Below are positions 26,676-36,368 of a stretch of 64,000 bases of DNA, piece after piece. The DNA is taken from the NCBI GenBank assembly GCA_964528825.1, contig CAZGVB010000004.1:1-64000 (forward strand), in the 5' to 3' direction. The stretch comes from RGIG5612 sp964528825. GTDB taxonomy: Bacteria > Bacillota > Clostridia > Lachnospirales > Lachnospiraceae. A program made the position numbers and the translations under genes. Position 1 is the first letter of the stretch. Every line of letters begins with the position of its first letter. The notes under the pieces were generated by a model. It was not told the DNA's origin and made no database searches. It was given only the letters and a program-made list of their open reading frames with translations.

Positions 26676-28051
26676 GATTTTTCTATTATTTCAAGTAATT
26701 CCTTAAAGTGCATGCCGTTGGAGGCCTTTATAAGTATAGTATCTCCTTCCTTCAGCAGCCCGGGTATATTTTTCTTTGCCTCTTCAAGTGTCTTAAAATA
26801 TTCAACATGGCCCTCACCGGCAAGTCGTGCCCCAAGGTACATTTTTTCACTTATTTTTCCTACGCATATTACCAGTTCGGTATCCGTATTTCCTACATAT
26901 TTTCCTATTTCAAAATGAAATTTTTCAGACTTTTCACCAAGCTCAAGCATATCTCCGAGTATGGCTACTCTTCTTCCCTCGGCATATTGTAAAAGATCGA
27001 TCGAAGATTTCATTGAAGAAGGTGACGCATTATAGCAATCATCAATAACAGTATATCTGTCAAGCTTGATTATATTATTTCTGCCCTCGATCACTTTAGA
27101 GCTTTTAAGGCATTCTATAATATCAAGCGCAGGAACATCCAGATCCATTGCCACCTGTATAGCAGCCAAGGCATTGTATATCATATGTCTGCCTGCCATA
27201 GGCAATACTATATGAAATCTCATCGAACCGCCGCCGTGTCTGGAGATGACATCAAATTCCGAACCATCCAGGCCTTTTTCTTTTATATTAACTGCAGTTA
27301 TATCTGCATCTTTTGAAAATCCGTAATATTCCGGTTTCTTTCCATTCACACTGTTTATTGTTTGCAGCTTGTCATCATCAATGTTAATGATCACATGTCC
27401 ATTCGGGTTCATATGGTTAAATACTTCGCTTTTGGCCTTCAATATCCCGTCCCTGGACTTCAAGAATTCCAGATGACACTGTCCTATATTCGTTAAAACT
27501 ACGATATCCGGAACCGCGATACGGCTTAAAGTATCCATCTCACCGAAATCGCTGATGCCCATTTCTATCACAGCCACCTCATCTGTACTTTTAAGACCGA
27601 ATATGGTAAACGGAACTCCCCATTGATTGTTATAATTTCCGCGCGTTTTATTAACTCTGTATTTTTTTCTCAATGCTGAAGCTATGAGCTCCTTTGTGCT
27701 GGTCTTTCCAACGCTGCCGACCACGCCTACCACGGTTAGTCCAAGTACTTTTCTGTAATAAGCAGCGAGTCTTTGAGTTGCATCAAGCACTGACGATACT
27801 ATTACACATGGACAATTAAGACCCTGTATTTTTCTTTCGCATAAAACTCCTGCGGCTCCGTCATTTACGGCTTGCATAGCGAAATCATGCCCGTCAACCT
27901 TCTCACCTTTTATACAAATGAACAGGCAGCCTGCAACAACCTGCCTGCTGTCCCATACAACAGCAGTCACCTCCCTGCCGTCATCATATTTGCTGCCGGT
28001 TAATTTTCCGCCGGTAACTTCACTTATGATCTCAAATGTAAGCTTTTCCAT
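26672..28051 (-). CDS. murF: UDP-MurNAc-tripeptide:D-Ala-D-Ala ligase MurF
   Basis: Adds the D-Ala-D-Ala dipeptide to the peptidoglycan precursor in the cytoplasm. The 459-residue Mur ligase has N-terminal substrate-binding sequence (AVVWDSRQVVAGCLFICIKG), P-loop VGSVGKTSTKEL (about residue 111), NYNNQWGVPFTIF, GISDFGEMDTL and VIDDCYNASPSSMKSSI. It lies right after ddl, which makes its dipeptide substrate. Confidence 0.96.
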   Translation of the reverse strand: MEKLTFEIISEVTGGKLTGSKYDDGREVTAVVWDSRQVVAGCLFICIKGEKVDGHDFAMQAVNDGAAGVLCERKIQGLNCPCVIVSSVLDATQRLAAYYRKVLGLTVVGVVGSVGKTSTKELIASALRKKYRVNKTRGNYNNQWGVPFTIFGLKSTDEVAVIEMGISDFGEMDTLSRIAVPDIVVLTNIGQCHLEFLKSRDGILKAKSEVFNHMNPNGHVIINIDDDKLQTINSVNGKKPEYYGFSKDADITAVNIKEKGLDGSEFDVISRHGGGSMRFHIVLPMAGRHMIYNALAAIQVAMDLDVPALDIIECLKSSKVIEGRNNIIKLDRYTVIDDCYNASPSSMKSSIDLLQYAEGRRVAILGDMLELGEKSEKFHFEIGKYVGNTDTELVICVGKISEKMYLGARLAGEGHVEYFKTLEEAKKNIPGLLKEGDTILIKASNGMHFKELLEIIEKS

Positions 28052-28122
28052 CTTCGGATCCCCGTCTGGTAATTAATAAATACAAAATCTGTCTTGTTTC
28101 ACCATTCACTCAGTTCTTAAAT

Positions 28123-29130
28123 TCATTTATATTTTTCAAGTGACAAGTTTATTATCATCTCACAAAGCTCGATATAACTTATGCCGACAGCAGCCGCCTC
28201 CTGCGGTATAAGCGATGTATCAGTCATACCCGGAAGGGTATTGACCTCAAGGCAAAAGAGATTGCCTTTTTTGTCAAGGAGATAATCCAGCCTGTAATAG
28301 ACAGAAAGCCCGAGTATCCTGCCCGCTGCTTCCGTATATTCGGACATCTTCTTTAAGATATCATCGTCAATTTTTGCCGGACAGATCTCAACCGGCTTAC
28401 CATTGTACTTATTTATATAGTCATAAAATCCGTCACCCGGGCAGATCTCAACGGGCGGAAGAGCAGATCCGTTAAGAGCACCTTGCGTAAGCTCCCTGCC
28501 GTCTATAAATTCTTCTGCAAGCACTGTTTCGTCATATTTAAAGGCATTCTCAAGTGCTTTGTCATAATCCTTCTCATCGGTTACGATCGTGACGCCTATA
28601 CTTGATCCGCCATTTGCGGGCTTTATGACGCAAGGTATGTCCAGTCTTTCATATACCGGATCATCTTTTTTCAAAATTATCCCTTTGGGCATGGGTATAA
28701 AGTCTGAAAGGACAGCCTTTGTCTTATCTTTACTCATTGCGATAGCACTTGAGAGATAACCTGATCCGGTATATTTTATGTTCATCAGGTCGAATGCGGC
28801 TTGAATCTTTCCGTCTTCACCATTTGCACCATGAAGTCCCAAAAATACAATGTCAGCCTCCTTACATATATCAAGCACAAACGGCCCGAAAAATTCTCTC
28901 GAGGCTTTAAGTTCTTCCGTAATATGAGATGAAAATTCTCTGTATTTCGATGCGACTTCCGCTATATCCTGATCTATGTCAAATGAAGGCCTTTCTTCAA
29001 ATCCCGCAAACACATCTGCCAGCAGACATTTATGCCCCTTTTGGATAAGTGCATTTGCTACCTTTTCGGATGTTTTAAGCGAAACATCTCTTTCTGTACT
29101 TGTACCTCCACATAATATAACTATATTCAT
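28123..29130 (-). CDS. ddl: D-alanine--D-alanine ligase
   Basis: Makes D-Ala-D-Ala for MurF. The 335-residue ATP-grasp enzyme shows LCGGTSTERDVSLKTSEKVA, LGLHGANGEDGKIQAAFDLM, KPANGGSSIGVTIV and the C-terminal LEVNTLPGMTDTSLIPQEA. GFYDYINKY carries the Tyr that marks D-Ala-D-Ala rather than D-Ala-D-lactate ligases, so intrinsic VanA-type resistance is not suggested. It sits between recG and murF. Confidence 0.95.
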   Translation of the reverse strand: MNIVILCGGTSTERDVSLKTSEKVANALIQKGHKCLLADVFAGFEERPSFDIDQDIAEVASKYREFSSHITEELKASREFFGPFVLDICKEADIVFLGLHGANGEDGKIQAAFDLMNIKYTGSGYLSSAIAMSKDKTKAVLSDFIPMPKGIILKKDDPVYERLDIPCVIKPANGGSSIGVTIVTDEKDYDKALENAFKYDETVLAEEFIDGRELTQGALNGSALPPVEICPGDGFYDYINKYNGKPVEICPAKIDDDILKKMSEYTEAAGRILGLSVYYRLDYLLDKKGNLFCLEVNTLPGMTDTSLIPQEAAAVGISYIELCEMIINLSLEKYK

Positions 29131-29229
29131 ATTTATTCTTCAAACCTCGATCTATTTAATATCTACAGCACAATTGTGCAGTGTAGCACATTTTCTCTTG
29201 CTATTCCATAGGCGGATTACTTTTACATA

Positions 29230-31272
29230 TCAAAGCATCAGTCTACCGTCTTCATTTAAAATATTTTTCATGGCATCTTTCTCTTTGTCGGAAAGTCTGA
29301 CATCATTTTCAAATATAGCAGTCACCGCGTCATTTGCATCTTTTGCTATTTTTTCATCTGTATATGGATCAAAGAATCTAAATGCAAGTTCGCCGCTTTG
29401 TCTAAGTCCCGTAAACTCCCCGGGGCCTCTAAGTGCAAGATCTTTTGAGGCTATTTCAAAGCCGTTGCTTGAGTTCTTTAATATATCCAATCTTTTTTTT
29501 GCATTATCCGATCTGTTATTGCTGACAAAAATACAATAGCTTTGGGCATCACCTCTGCCGACTCTTCCCCTAAGCTGGTGAAGTGCTGCCAGACCGAATC
29601 TATCGGCATCCTCTATCAACATCACGGTAGCATTCGGTACATCAACACCGACTTCCACGACCGTAGTAGATACAAGGACCTGGATTCTGCCTTCAGAAAA
29701 GTCCGACATAACCTTATTTTTTTGATCAGCACGCATTTTTCCATGAATCAGTCCGATTTTTATATTCTTTGGAAAGATGTCATTAAGCATTTCATAATAA
29801 TCAACGGCATTATTGGCATTTAAGCCTTCGGATTGCTCAATAAGCGGACATATAATATATGCCTGATGACCGGCCTTTACCTCTCTGATAATGAGCTTGT
29901 ATGCGTTTTCTTTATAAGAATCATCTATTATGGCATTTTTTATTTTTTTTCTTGATACAGGCACCTCATCAATAACCGAAACATCCATATGACCGTAAAT
30001 GATCAAGGCAAGTGTACGCGGTATAGGCGTCGCACTCATTACAATGATATGCGGCTTGTTCCCTTTGCAGCAAAGAGTCTGCCTTTGCTTAAGTCCGAAT
30101 CTGTGCTGTTCATCTGTAACAACAAGAGCAAGATCCTTATATTTCACCTTATCCTGTATAAGAGCATGTGTACCGACGACCAGATCGATCCTTCCGTATT
30201 CGAGTGCATCATAGACTACTTTTTTTTCAAGCATTGTCATACTGCCTGTAAGCAGAGCAACCTTCAGATCGATATTATACTTATTAAACAGGCCGGTGAT
30301 CGTATTGTAATGCTGCTTTGCCAGCACCTCCGTCGGTGCCATGATTGCTGCTTGTGCACCGGAAAATGCCGTATTCATGCAAGCCGCAAGCGCTACTATG
30401 GTCTTGCCCGAGCCGACATCTCCCTGAATAAGCCTGTTCATAACCCTTCCCGATGACATATCATTTGCTATTTCATCTGTTACTCTTCTTTGTGCGGCTG
30501 TAAGTTCAAATGGAAGGCTTTCAAGAAAAGCCTCTGTCTTATGAGATACACAGATCCTGCGTCCGGAAAGATCATCTGTCTTTTTTTCATGTACTTTCAT
30601 TTGAAGTATAAAGAAAAAAATTTCTTCAAATGAAGCCCTTTTAAGCGCCGTATTGAGCATATTTTTGTCTTTCGGAAAATGAAGCCATGTGATCATATCA
30701 GATTTTTCGCATATACCATATCTGTATCTGATGCTTGCGGGAATCGCATCGTCAGATATATATTCGTCCTGCTTTATCTCATCAAGTACCTGATGTACGG
30801 CTTTTGAGATCTGAGTATTGGTGATTCCTTTTATAAGCGGATAAATGGGCTGAAGGCTTTTCATCTTTTCATTATATTCATCGATATTATAAAGCTTGGG
30901 CTGGTCCATCTGCAGGCTGCCTGTTTTGCGGCTTAATCTTCCTCTTGCGATCAACATGTCGCCGATACTTATATTAGAGACCATAAACGGTGCATTAAAC
31001 CATACTATTCGAAGTTTTCCGCCAAATTCATCATATAATATTGCTGTTGTAAGTGTTCTTTTCCCTATACGTCTTGTAACCGGCTTTTGCATAAACATTC
31101 CTTTAACAGCAGCAAAGGTTTTATATTCTATACAAGAAATAGCCAGAGGCTCTTCAAAGGTTTCATAATCTCTCGGAAAATAAAGCATTAGATCCCTTAT
31201 ATCATTTATGCCCATCTTTGACAGCAAATCTTCTGTTTTACTACCAATTCCTTTTAATGAGCTGAGTTTCAT
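29230..31272 (-). CDS. recG: ATP-dependent DNA helicase RecG
   Basis: A branch-migrating helicase that remodels stalled forks and Holliday junctions. The 680-residue protein has an N-terminal wedge/OB domain, Walker A GDVGSGKTIVA (about residue 286), the DEQH box VVTDEQHRFGLKQ, MSATPIPRTL, and helicase C-terminal motifs LVSTTVVEVGVDVPNA and QLRGRVGRGDAQSYC. Length and order match the family. It lies at the head of the ddl-murF group, with a 99-nt gap before ddl. Confidence 0.97.
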   Translation of the reverse strand: MKLSSLKGIGSKTEDLLSKMGINDIRDLMLYFPRDYETFEEPLAISCIEYKTFAAVKGMFMQKPVTRRIGKRTLTTAILYDEFGGKLRIVWFNAPFMVSNISIGDMLIARGRLSRKTGSLQMDQPKLYNIDEYNEKMKSLQPIYPLIKGITNTQISKAVHQVLDEIKQDEYISDDAIPASIRYRYGICEKSDMITWLHFPKDKNMLNTALKRASFEEIFFFILQMKVHEKKTDDLSGRRICVSHKTEAFLESLPFELTAAQRRVTDEIANDMSSGRVMNRLIQGDVGSGKTIVALAACMNTAFSGAQAAIMAPTEVLAKQHYNTITGLFNKYNIDLKVALLTGSMTMLEKKVVYDALEYGRIDLVVGTHALIQDKVKYKDLALVVTDEQHRFGLKQRQTLCCKGNKPHIIVMSATPIPRTLALIIYGHMDVSVIDEVPVSRKKIKNAIIDDSYKENAYKLIIREVKAGHQAYIICPLIEQSEGLNANNAVDYYEMLNDIFPKNIKIGLIHGKMRADQKNKVMSDFSEGRIQVLVSTTVVEVGVDVPNATVMLIEDADRFGLAALHQLRGRVGRGDAQSYCIFVSNNRSDNAKKRLDILKNSSNGFEIASKDLALRGPGEFTGLRQSGELAFRFFDPYTDEKIAKDANDAVTAIFENDVRLSDKEKDAMKNILNEDGRLML

Positions 31273-31329
31273 TTAATCAGATTTTCTCCGTTACCATAAA
31301 CTTGAGCGATAACACCCATGACTATTATA

Positions 31330-31363
31330 ACAAAAGAGGCTCGGCAATAAAACCGAACCCCTT
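31330..31363 (-). terminator. Terminator of the liv operon
   Basis: The minus strand has AGGGGTTCGG, an 8-nt loop and CCGAGCCTCT, followed by TTTGTT. Ten pairs form, two of them G-U. It lies about 50 nt past livF and before recG. Confidence 0.8.
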
Positions 31364-31411
31364 GATAATCCTATCTGTATAAAGCAGCACTTTTGCTACA
31401 TAAAATCCACG

Positions 31412-32119
31412 TCAACCGCCAAGGTATGCCTTTTGAACCTGTTCTGACTTTATAAGCTCTTGACCCGTTCCACTGAGCGTGATGCTGCCTGATTCAAGTA
31501 CATATGCTCTGTTTGCAATAGAAAGTGCCATTCTGGCATTTTGTTCAACAAGCAATATAGTTGTTCCCGCCTGATGCAGATTGCTGATAATAGTAAATAT
31601 CTCATCAACAAATATCGGAGCAAGACCCATTGAAGGTTCATCAAGCATCAATATCTTTGGCATCGACATCATAGCTCGGCCCATTGCAAGCATTTGCTGC
31701 TCACCGCCGGAAAGTGTCCCGGCTATCTGCTTGCGTCTTTCCTTCAGCCTCGGGAAATGTTCATAGACAATCTCAAGTGATGATGCGATAGAATTCTTGG
31801 GTGCTGTATAAGCCCCCATAGCAATATTTTCTTCAACGCTCATCTGAAGGAATATCCTTCTTCCCTCAGGACATTGTGCAATGCCCATTCCGACTATCTT
31901 ATGTGCCGGAACATTGCCTATATTCTTGTCTTTAAAGGTTATCGATCCTGTCTTGCTTCTCAGCAATCCCGATATTGTCTGCAATGTCGTGCTCTTTCCC
32001 GCACCGTTCGATCCGATGAGAGTTACTATTTCACCTTCATTGACATCAAAGGAAATATTCTTTACCGCATGTATATTTCCATAATATACATTTATATCTT
32101 CCACCTTAAGAAAACTCAT
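31412..32119 (-). CDS. livF: Branched-chain amino acid ABC transporter ATPase LivF
   Basis: One of two ATPases powering Leu/Ile/Val uptake. The protein of about 235 residues has Walker A IGSNGAGKSTTLQT, the ABC signature LSGGEQQMLAMGRAMM and Walker B KILMLDEPSMGLAPI, all canonical LivF. The ATG at 32119 is 1 nt after the livG stop, with AGGGGGG in front; the longer frame from 32161 would overlap livG. It is last in the livJHMGF operon. Confidence 0.95.
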   Translation of the reverse strand: MSFLKVEDINVYYGNIHAVKNISFDVNEGEIVTLIGSNGAGKSTTLQTISGLLRSKTGSITFKDKNIGNVPAHKIVGMGIAQCPEGRRIFLQMSVEENIAMGAYTAPKNSIASSLEIVYEHFPRLKERRKQIAGTLSGGEQQMLAMGRAMMSMPKILMLDEPSMGLAPIFVDEIFTIISNLHQAGTTILLVEQNARMALSIANRAYVLESGSITLSGTGQELIKSEQVQKAYLGG

Positions 32120-32120
32120 G

Positions 32121-32978
32121 CTATTCCCCCCTGTTCTTGCCGAGATAGGCCTCAATAACATCAGGATTAGACTGAATCTCCTCAGCAGTTCCTTTTGCGA
32201 TTATCTTACCGAAATTCAATACGCATATTCCTTCACATATACCCATTACAAGCTTCATATCATGTTCGATAAGAAGAATGGCTATCTGGAACTCATCACG
32301 TATCTTGGCAATATTTTCCATAAGCTCAAGAGTTTCATTCGGATTCATACCTGCTGCAGGCTCATCCAGCAGCAAAAGTGAAGGATTTGTTGCAAGAGCT
32401 CTTACAATCTCAAGACGTCTTTGGGCTCCATACGGAAGGGCTCCTGCCTTCCAATCGGCTTTATCTGTCATGTCGAATATGGAGAGCAATTCCATGGCAC
32501 GCTCATGCATTTCTTTTTCAATCTTCCAATATCTCGGCAGCCTAAATATACCTTCAGCGGTCGTATATCTGCAATTGTTATGAAGTCCGACCTTAACATT
32601 ATCCTCGACAGTAAGATCATTATACAATCTGATATTCTGAAAGGTACGGGCAATACCCATTTTATTTATCTGTACGGTATTTTTACCCGCTGTATCCTCA
32701 CCATTCAAAAGAATCGTACCTGATGTCGGCTGATATACCTTTGTTAAGAGGTTAAATACCGTTGTCTTACCTGCCCCGTTCGGGCCTATAAGACCCGCTA
32801 TCTCTGTTTTGCCGATTATGAGATTGAAATCATCTACGGCAGTAAGACCGCCGAATTTTATACCGAGATGTCTGCATTCCAATACAGGAAGCTTGCCTAT
32901 ATCTTGCTCAGGCACGATAGCATCACTCGGAAATGTCACCATTTTGCTTTTCTTTATCTTATCGGAGCTGTATGCCAT
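32121..32978 (-). CDS. livG: Branched-chain amino acid ABC transporter ATPase LivG
   Basis: The second ATPase of the importer. It is 285 residues, somewhat longer than usual at the N-terminus (about 28 residues before VLECRHLGIKFGGL). Walker A is IGPNGAGKTTVFNLL, Walker B LLLLDEPAAGMNPNET, and the Q-loop region IARTFQNIRLY. The signature motif reads LPYGAQRRLEIVRAL where most LivG proteins have SYGQQRRLEIARAL. It is encoded between livM and livF with 1-nt gaps. Confidence 0.94.
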   Translation of the reverse strand: MAYSSDKIKKSKMVTFPSDAIVPEQDIGKLPVLECRHLGIKFGGLTAVDDFNLIIGKTEIAGLIGPNGAGKTTVFNLLTKVYQPTSGTILLNGEDTAGKNTVQINKMGIARTFQNIRLYNDLTVEDNVKVGLHNNCRYTTAEGIFRLPRYWKIEKEMHERAMELLSIFDMTDKADWKAGALPYGAQRRLEIVRALATNPSLLLLDEPAAGMNPNETLELMENIAKIRDEFQIAILLIEHDMKLVMGICEGICVLNFGKIIAKGTAEEIQSNPDVIEAYLGKNRGE

Positions 32979-32979
32979 C

Positions 32980-34050
32980 TTATCTCACCTCCTCATTTTT
33001 TTTGCGTCCCGGAGTCAAGCGCGATATAAATGCACGCATCTTTGATGAATTGGTAGCGATCATAACTACTATAAGAACTATCGCATATACAAGCATTCTG
33101 TAATCGCCAAACTCCCTGAAGAGCTCAGGAAGACAGTATAAAATTACCGTTGCTATAATTGAACCGGTCATGTTGCCAAGCCCGCCGAGAACAACATAAA
33201 CAAGGATCAGTATTGAAGTATTGAAATTGAATTTTGTCGCAACAAGACTTGAAAGATTAAGTCCGTAAAGAGCACCTGCAGCGCCTGCGATAGCCGCTGA
33301 AAGTACAAATGCGATCATCTTGTATTTCGTAATATTAAGACCGTTAGACTGTGCGGCAATGCGATTGTCTCTTATTGCCATGACAGCACGCCCTGTACGG
33401 CTGTTGATAAAGTTGTATGCAATGATAAGTGCTATCAGTATAAGAATCGCTCCCGCTAAAAAGGTGGAGATTGTCTGTGTACCGGTCGCACCTTGTGCTC
33501 CCTTTATGATCGTTATTCCGTCGCTTTCGAGATTAAGATCCGCAACACTCTTATTACCTTTGAGATTGAACAATATATGCAATCCTTTTGAATCATATCC
33601 GACAATAAGGCAGTTCACGATCTCTTTAATGATCTCGCCAAATGCCAAAGTGACGATAGCCAGATAATCTCCCTGCAGCCTGAGTACGGGAATACCGATT
33701 AAAAATCCTATCACAGCAGCAAAAACAGCTCCGATCAGAATTGCAAGAATAAGCCTTACAACTGCCGAAGGGATCTGCGCTGAAAGGCTCTGTGAGACGA
33801 TTATGCCTGTAAATGCACCTACACTCATAAAGCCGGCATGTCCGAGAGAAAGCTCACCCATGATTCCGACGCATAGATTAAGTGAGATAGCCATAACTAT
33901 ATAAGCACATACCGGAACAAGCAAACCGCTTATCTGTCTGTTTAAAGCGCCTGTACTTGAAAGTATGAATATCAGCGCTGAAGCTGCTATTACACCGCCA
34001 TACGTAATATAACGATTGCGGGATGATTTGTTTTTTAATATATTTTTCAT
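32980..34050 (-). CDS. livM: Branched-chain amino acid ABC transporter permease LivM
   Basis: A membrane permease of the importer with about nine or ten hydrophobic spans. It carries the family sequence LSLGHAGFMSVGAFTG, LQGDYLAIVTLAFGEIIKEI and RTGRAVMAIRDNRIAAQSNG. I place the start at the second ATG (34050), 6 nt after GGGGG; the first ATG (34056) touches that site directly. A stretch near residues 185-200 (KSVADLNLESDGITIIKGAQ) is a predicted outside loop. Confidence 0.94.
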   Translation of the reverse strand: MKNILKNKSSRNRYITYGGVIAASALIFILSSTGALNRQISGLLVPVCAYIVMAISLNLCVGIMGELSLGHAGFMSVGAFTGIIVSQSLSAQIPSAVVRLILAILIGAVFAAVIGFLIGIPVLRLQGDYLAIVTLAFGEIIKEIVNCLIVGYDSKGLHILFNLKGNKSVADLNLESDGITIIKGAQGATGTQTISTFLAGAILILIALIIAYNFINSRTGRAVMAIRDNRIAAQSNGLNITKYKMIAFVLSAAIAGAAGALYGLNLSSLVATKFNFNTSILILVYVVLGGLGNMTGSIIATVILYCLPELFREFGDYRMLVYAIVLIVVMIATNSSKMRAFISRLTPGRKKNEEVR

Positions 34051-34063
34051 ATTCATCCCCCTA

Positions 34064-34942
34064 TCATACTTTCTCTGTTATCTTTTTACCAAGCAAACCT
34101 GTAGGCTTAACAAGAAGAACAATTATAAGAACCGCAAAAACAATAGAATTCGATAATTGTGAAGAAATATATGCTCTTCCGAATATTTCAATGACACCGA
34201 GTATAAGTCCGCCAAGAAATGCTCCCGGTATAGAACCGATGCCTCCGAAAACGGCAGCAGTAAATGCCTTTATTCCCGGCATAGATCCCGTTGTCGGTTG
34301 AAGTATGGGATATGATGTGCAAAGCAATACACCTGCTATAGCGGCCAAAGCCGAGCCTATAGCAAACGTAACCGATATTGTCATGTTGACATTTATACCC
34401 ATGAGCTGAGCAGCACCTCTGTCTTCCGAACATGCTCTCATTGCTTTTCCCATCTTACTTTTCTTAATAAATGCCGAAAGTCCCACCATGATCACGATAC
34501 ATGCAAGTACAGTAACAATTGACGCGGTAGAGATCGTAAGTGTTCCGTCAAATAAAGAAATAGTTCCGCTTATGAACGGCACATATGATACAGGATTTGC
34601 CCCGAATATGAGCTGGGCGGAGTTTTGCAAAAAATAAGAAACGCCAATGGCCGTTATCAAAACAGCAAGTGACGTTGCCTGTCTCAAAGGCCTGTATGCC
34701 AAGCCCTCGATCAAAATACCCAAAACGGTGCAGACGATTACAGCCAGGATAACTGCAAGCCAGCCGGGTAATCCCCAACTGTTCAATGCTATAAACGATA
34801 TGTATCCGCCGACCATGATAACATCACCATGTGCAAAATTCAGCATTTTTGCGATGCCATAAACCATTGTATATCCAAGTGCTATGATTGCATATACACT
34901 TCCAAGGCTTATGCCGCTTATAAGATACGAAAGAAAAGTCAC
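34064..34942 (-). CDS. livH: Branched-chain amino acid ABC transporter permease LivH
   Basis: The partner permease of LivM. The 292-residue protein has multiple membrane spans and LivH sequence: GSVYAIIALGYTMVYGIAKM, LNFAHGDVIMVGGYI, GKAMRACSEDRGAAQLMGIN and FTAAVFGGIGSIPGAFLGG. The start is GTG with AGGGGAAC upstream. A strong hairpin separates it from livJ, which fits lower expression of the membrane parts than of the binding protein. Confidence 0.94.
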   Translation of the reverse strand: MTFLSYLISGISLGSVYAIIALGYTMVYGIAKMLNFAHGDVIMVGGYISFIALNSWGLPGWLAVILAVIVCTVLGILIEGLAYRPLRQATSLAVLITAIGVSYFLQNSAQLIFGANPVSYVPFISGTISLFDGTLTISTASIVTVLACIVIMVGLSAFIKKSKMGKAMRACSEDRGAAQLMGINVNMTISVTFAIGSALAAIAGVLLCTSYPILQPTTGSMPGIKAFTAAVFGGIGSIPGAFLGGLILGVIEIFGRAYISSQLSNSIVFAVLIIVLLVKPTGLLGKKITEKV

Positions 34943-34968
34943 GATCGTTCCCCTTATTTACAAATACA

Positions 34969-34997
34969 GCTGCCGGGTTCCCTTTGAGCCCGGCAGC
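34969..34997 (-). terminator. livJ-livH intercistronic hairpin (partial terminator)
   Basis: The minus strand has GCTGCCGGG, an 11-nt loop and CCCGGCAGC, then TGTATTTGTAAAT with no full T-run. Partial termination here would make more binding protein than permease, a known pattern in ABC importer operons; for this site that is inference. Confidence 0.6.
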
Positions 34998-35060
34998 AAC
35001 CATATACAGTCCTGTTATCGGATCTGTATATGAATTATTTACCGATAAAAACTTGATCTG

Positions 35061-36257
35061 TTACGGAGTAACATAGACACCGTCTTTGATAACGACAGCT
35101 CTCGGTTCCTTGGAAACAGCGCCCGTAGAATCCCAAGTCATTCCCGTACCTGTAAGACCGTCAACTGAAATCTCAGTCATAACAGGTATAAGAGCCTCGC
35201 AGATATCCTCAGCTGACATATCAGCTGTAACGCCAGCCTTCTGAATAGCTGCATAAACAACATAAACAGCATCATAACCATCAGCAGCAAACTGGTTCGG
35301 TGTCTCGCCGTATTTATCCTGGTATGTTGCAACAAAGTTTTGTGTAGACTCATCCTCTGCATCAGCTGAGAAAGGTGTAAGAAGAAGTACTCCCTCTGCA
35401 AGTGATGTATCGAAGCCATCCATTGTAAGGATACCGTCCATACCGTCAACACCAAACCATATAGGCTCATATCCTTGCTTATTTGCCTCAGCGAATATGC
35501 TTGATGCCGGCTGATAATACATCGGCAGGAAAACTATATCGCATCCGGCATCCTTTGCAGCAGTTACCTGAACCGAAAAGTCTGTAGATGTATCATTTGT
35601 AAATGTTCCGCACTCAACATATTCAACGCCAAGCTCTTTTGCTGTTGTGATGAACATGTCATGAATTCCCTGAGAATATGCGTCATCATTTTTATAAATG
35701 ATACCAACCTTTTTGCCTGCATAATTTTCGGAAATATATTGTGCTGATGCTTTACCTTGGTTCGGATCTGTAAAGCAAACCTGGAATACATTATCTTTGC
35801 CATCAATAACATCTGTTGAAGATGCTGACGGTGTTATTTCGAAAATCCTGTCACTGTATGTTTCAGAAGATACAGCTATGCAAGGTGTAGTAGTTACCGT
35901 TCCGACGAGTATCTGCATTCCCCAGTCAACAAGAGTATTATATGCATTTACCGATGTTTCAGCATCATGAACATCATCCTCTGACTGAAATTCAAATTGG
36001 ATGTCTCCGCCAAGTGCATTGATCTCGTCAACAGCGATCTGAGCGCCACGCATTGCAGCATTTCCGTAAATAGCAGCATCTCCTGTAAGAGGTCCTATAC
36101 CGCCAAGCTTGAAAGCTGTAGCTGTATTCCCCTCAGATCCTCCCTGAGATGAGCTTCCGTTAGATGTGCCGGAATCTGTGCCGCCGCATGCGGCAAGACC
36201 TGATACAGTAAGTGCCAATACAAGTGCAGCACTTAAAGCCTTTGTAACCTTTCTCAT
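35061..36257 (-). CDS. livJ: Branched-chain amino acid ABC transporter substrate-binding lipoprotein
   Basis: A surface lipoprotein that captures the substrate for LivHMGF. Its 398 residues start with a signal peptide and lipobox (ALTVSGLAACGG, Cys about 24), then a Ser/Gly linker and a type 1 periplasmic-binding fold: FKLGGIGPLTGDAAIYGNAA, VGIIYKNDDAYSQG, GYEPIWFGVDGMDGIL, FAADGYDAVYVVYAAI. AGGAGG precedes the ATG. It is the first gene after the promoter at 36294-36322. The exact ligand is not fixed by sequence. Confidence 0.94.
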   Translation of the reverse strand: MRKVTKALSAALVLALTVSGLAACGGTDSGTSNGSSSQGGSEGNTATAFKLGGIGPLTGDAAIYGNAAMRGAQIAVDEINALGGDIQFEFQSEDDVHDAETSVNAYNTLVDWGMQILVGTVTTTPCIAVSSETYSDRIFEITPSASSTDVIDGKDNVFQVCFTDPNQGKASAQYISENYAGKKVGIIYKNDDAYSQGIHDMFITTAKELGVEYVECGTFTNDTSTDFSVQVTAAKDAGCDIVFLPMYYQPASSIFAEANKQGYEPIWFGVDGMDGILTMDGFDTSLAEGVLLLTPFSADAEDESTQNFVATYQDKYGETPNQFAADGYDAVYVVYAAIQKAGVTADMSAEDICEALIPVMTEISVDGLTGTGMTWDSTGAVSKEPRAVVIKDGVYVTP

Positions 36258-36293
36258 AATAATTTTCCTCCTAAAATTTCATAAATCTTGTAC

Positions 36294-36322
36294 ATGTTAC
36301 CACTAACAGCTTGTGATTTCAA
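36294..36322 (-). promoter_or_regulatory. Promoter of the liv operon
   Basis: The minus strand reads TTGAAA, 17 nt, TAACAT, with the -10 about 37 nt upstream of the livJ ATG. No T-box or other known leader fits in the short 5' region. Confidence 0.7.
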
Positions 36323-36368
36323 TATTTTTATTCAAATGATACTGTGTTGAATTTTAACGAAAAAATCA

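Noticed and set aside
28442..28500. Possible D-Ala-D-lactate (vancomycin resistance type) ligase
   Set aside because: The ligase has FYDYxxKY, the Tyr form of ordinary D-Ala-D-Ala ligases, and stands next to murF in a housekeeping group.
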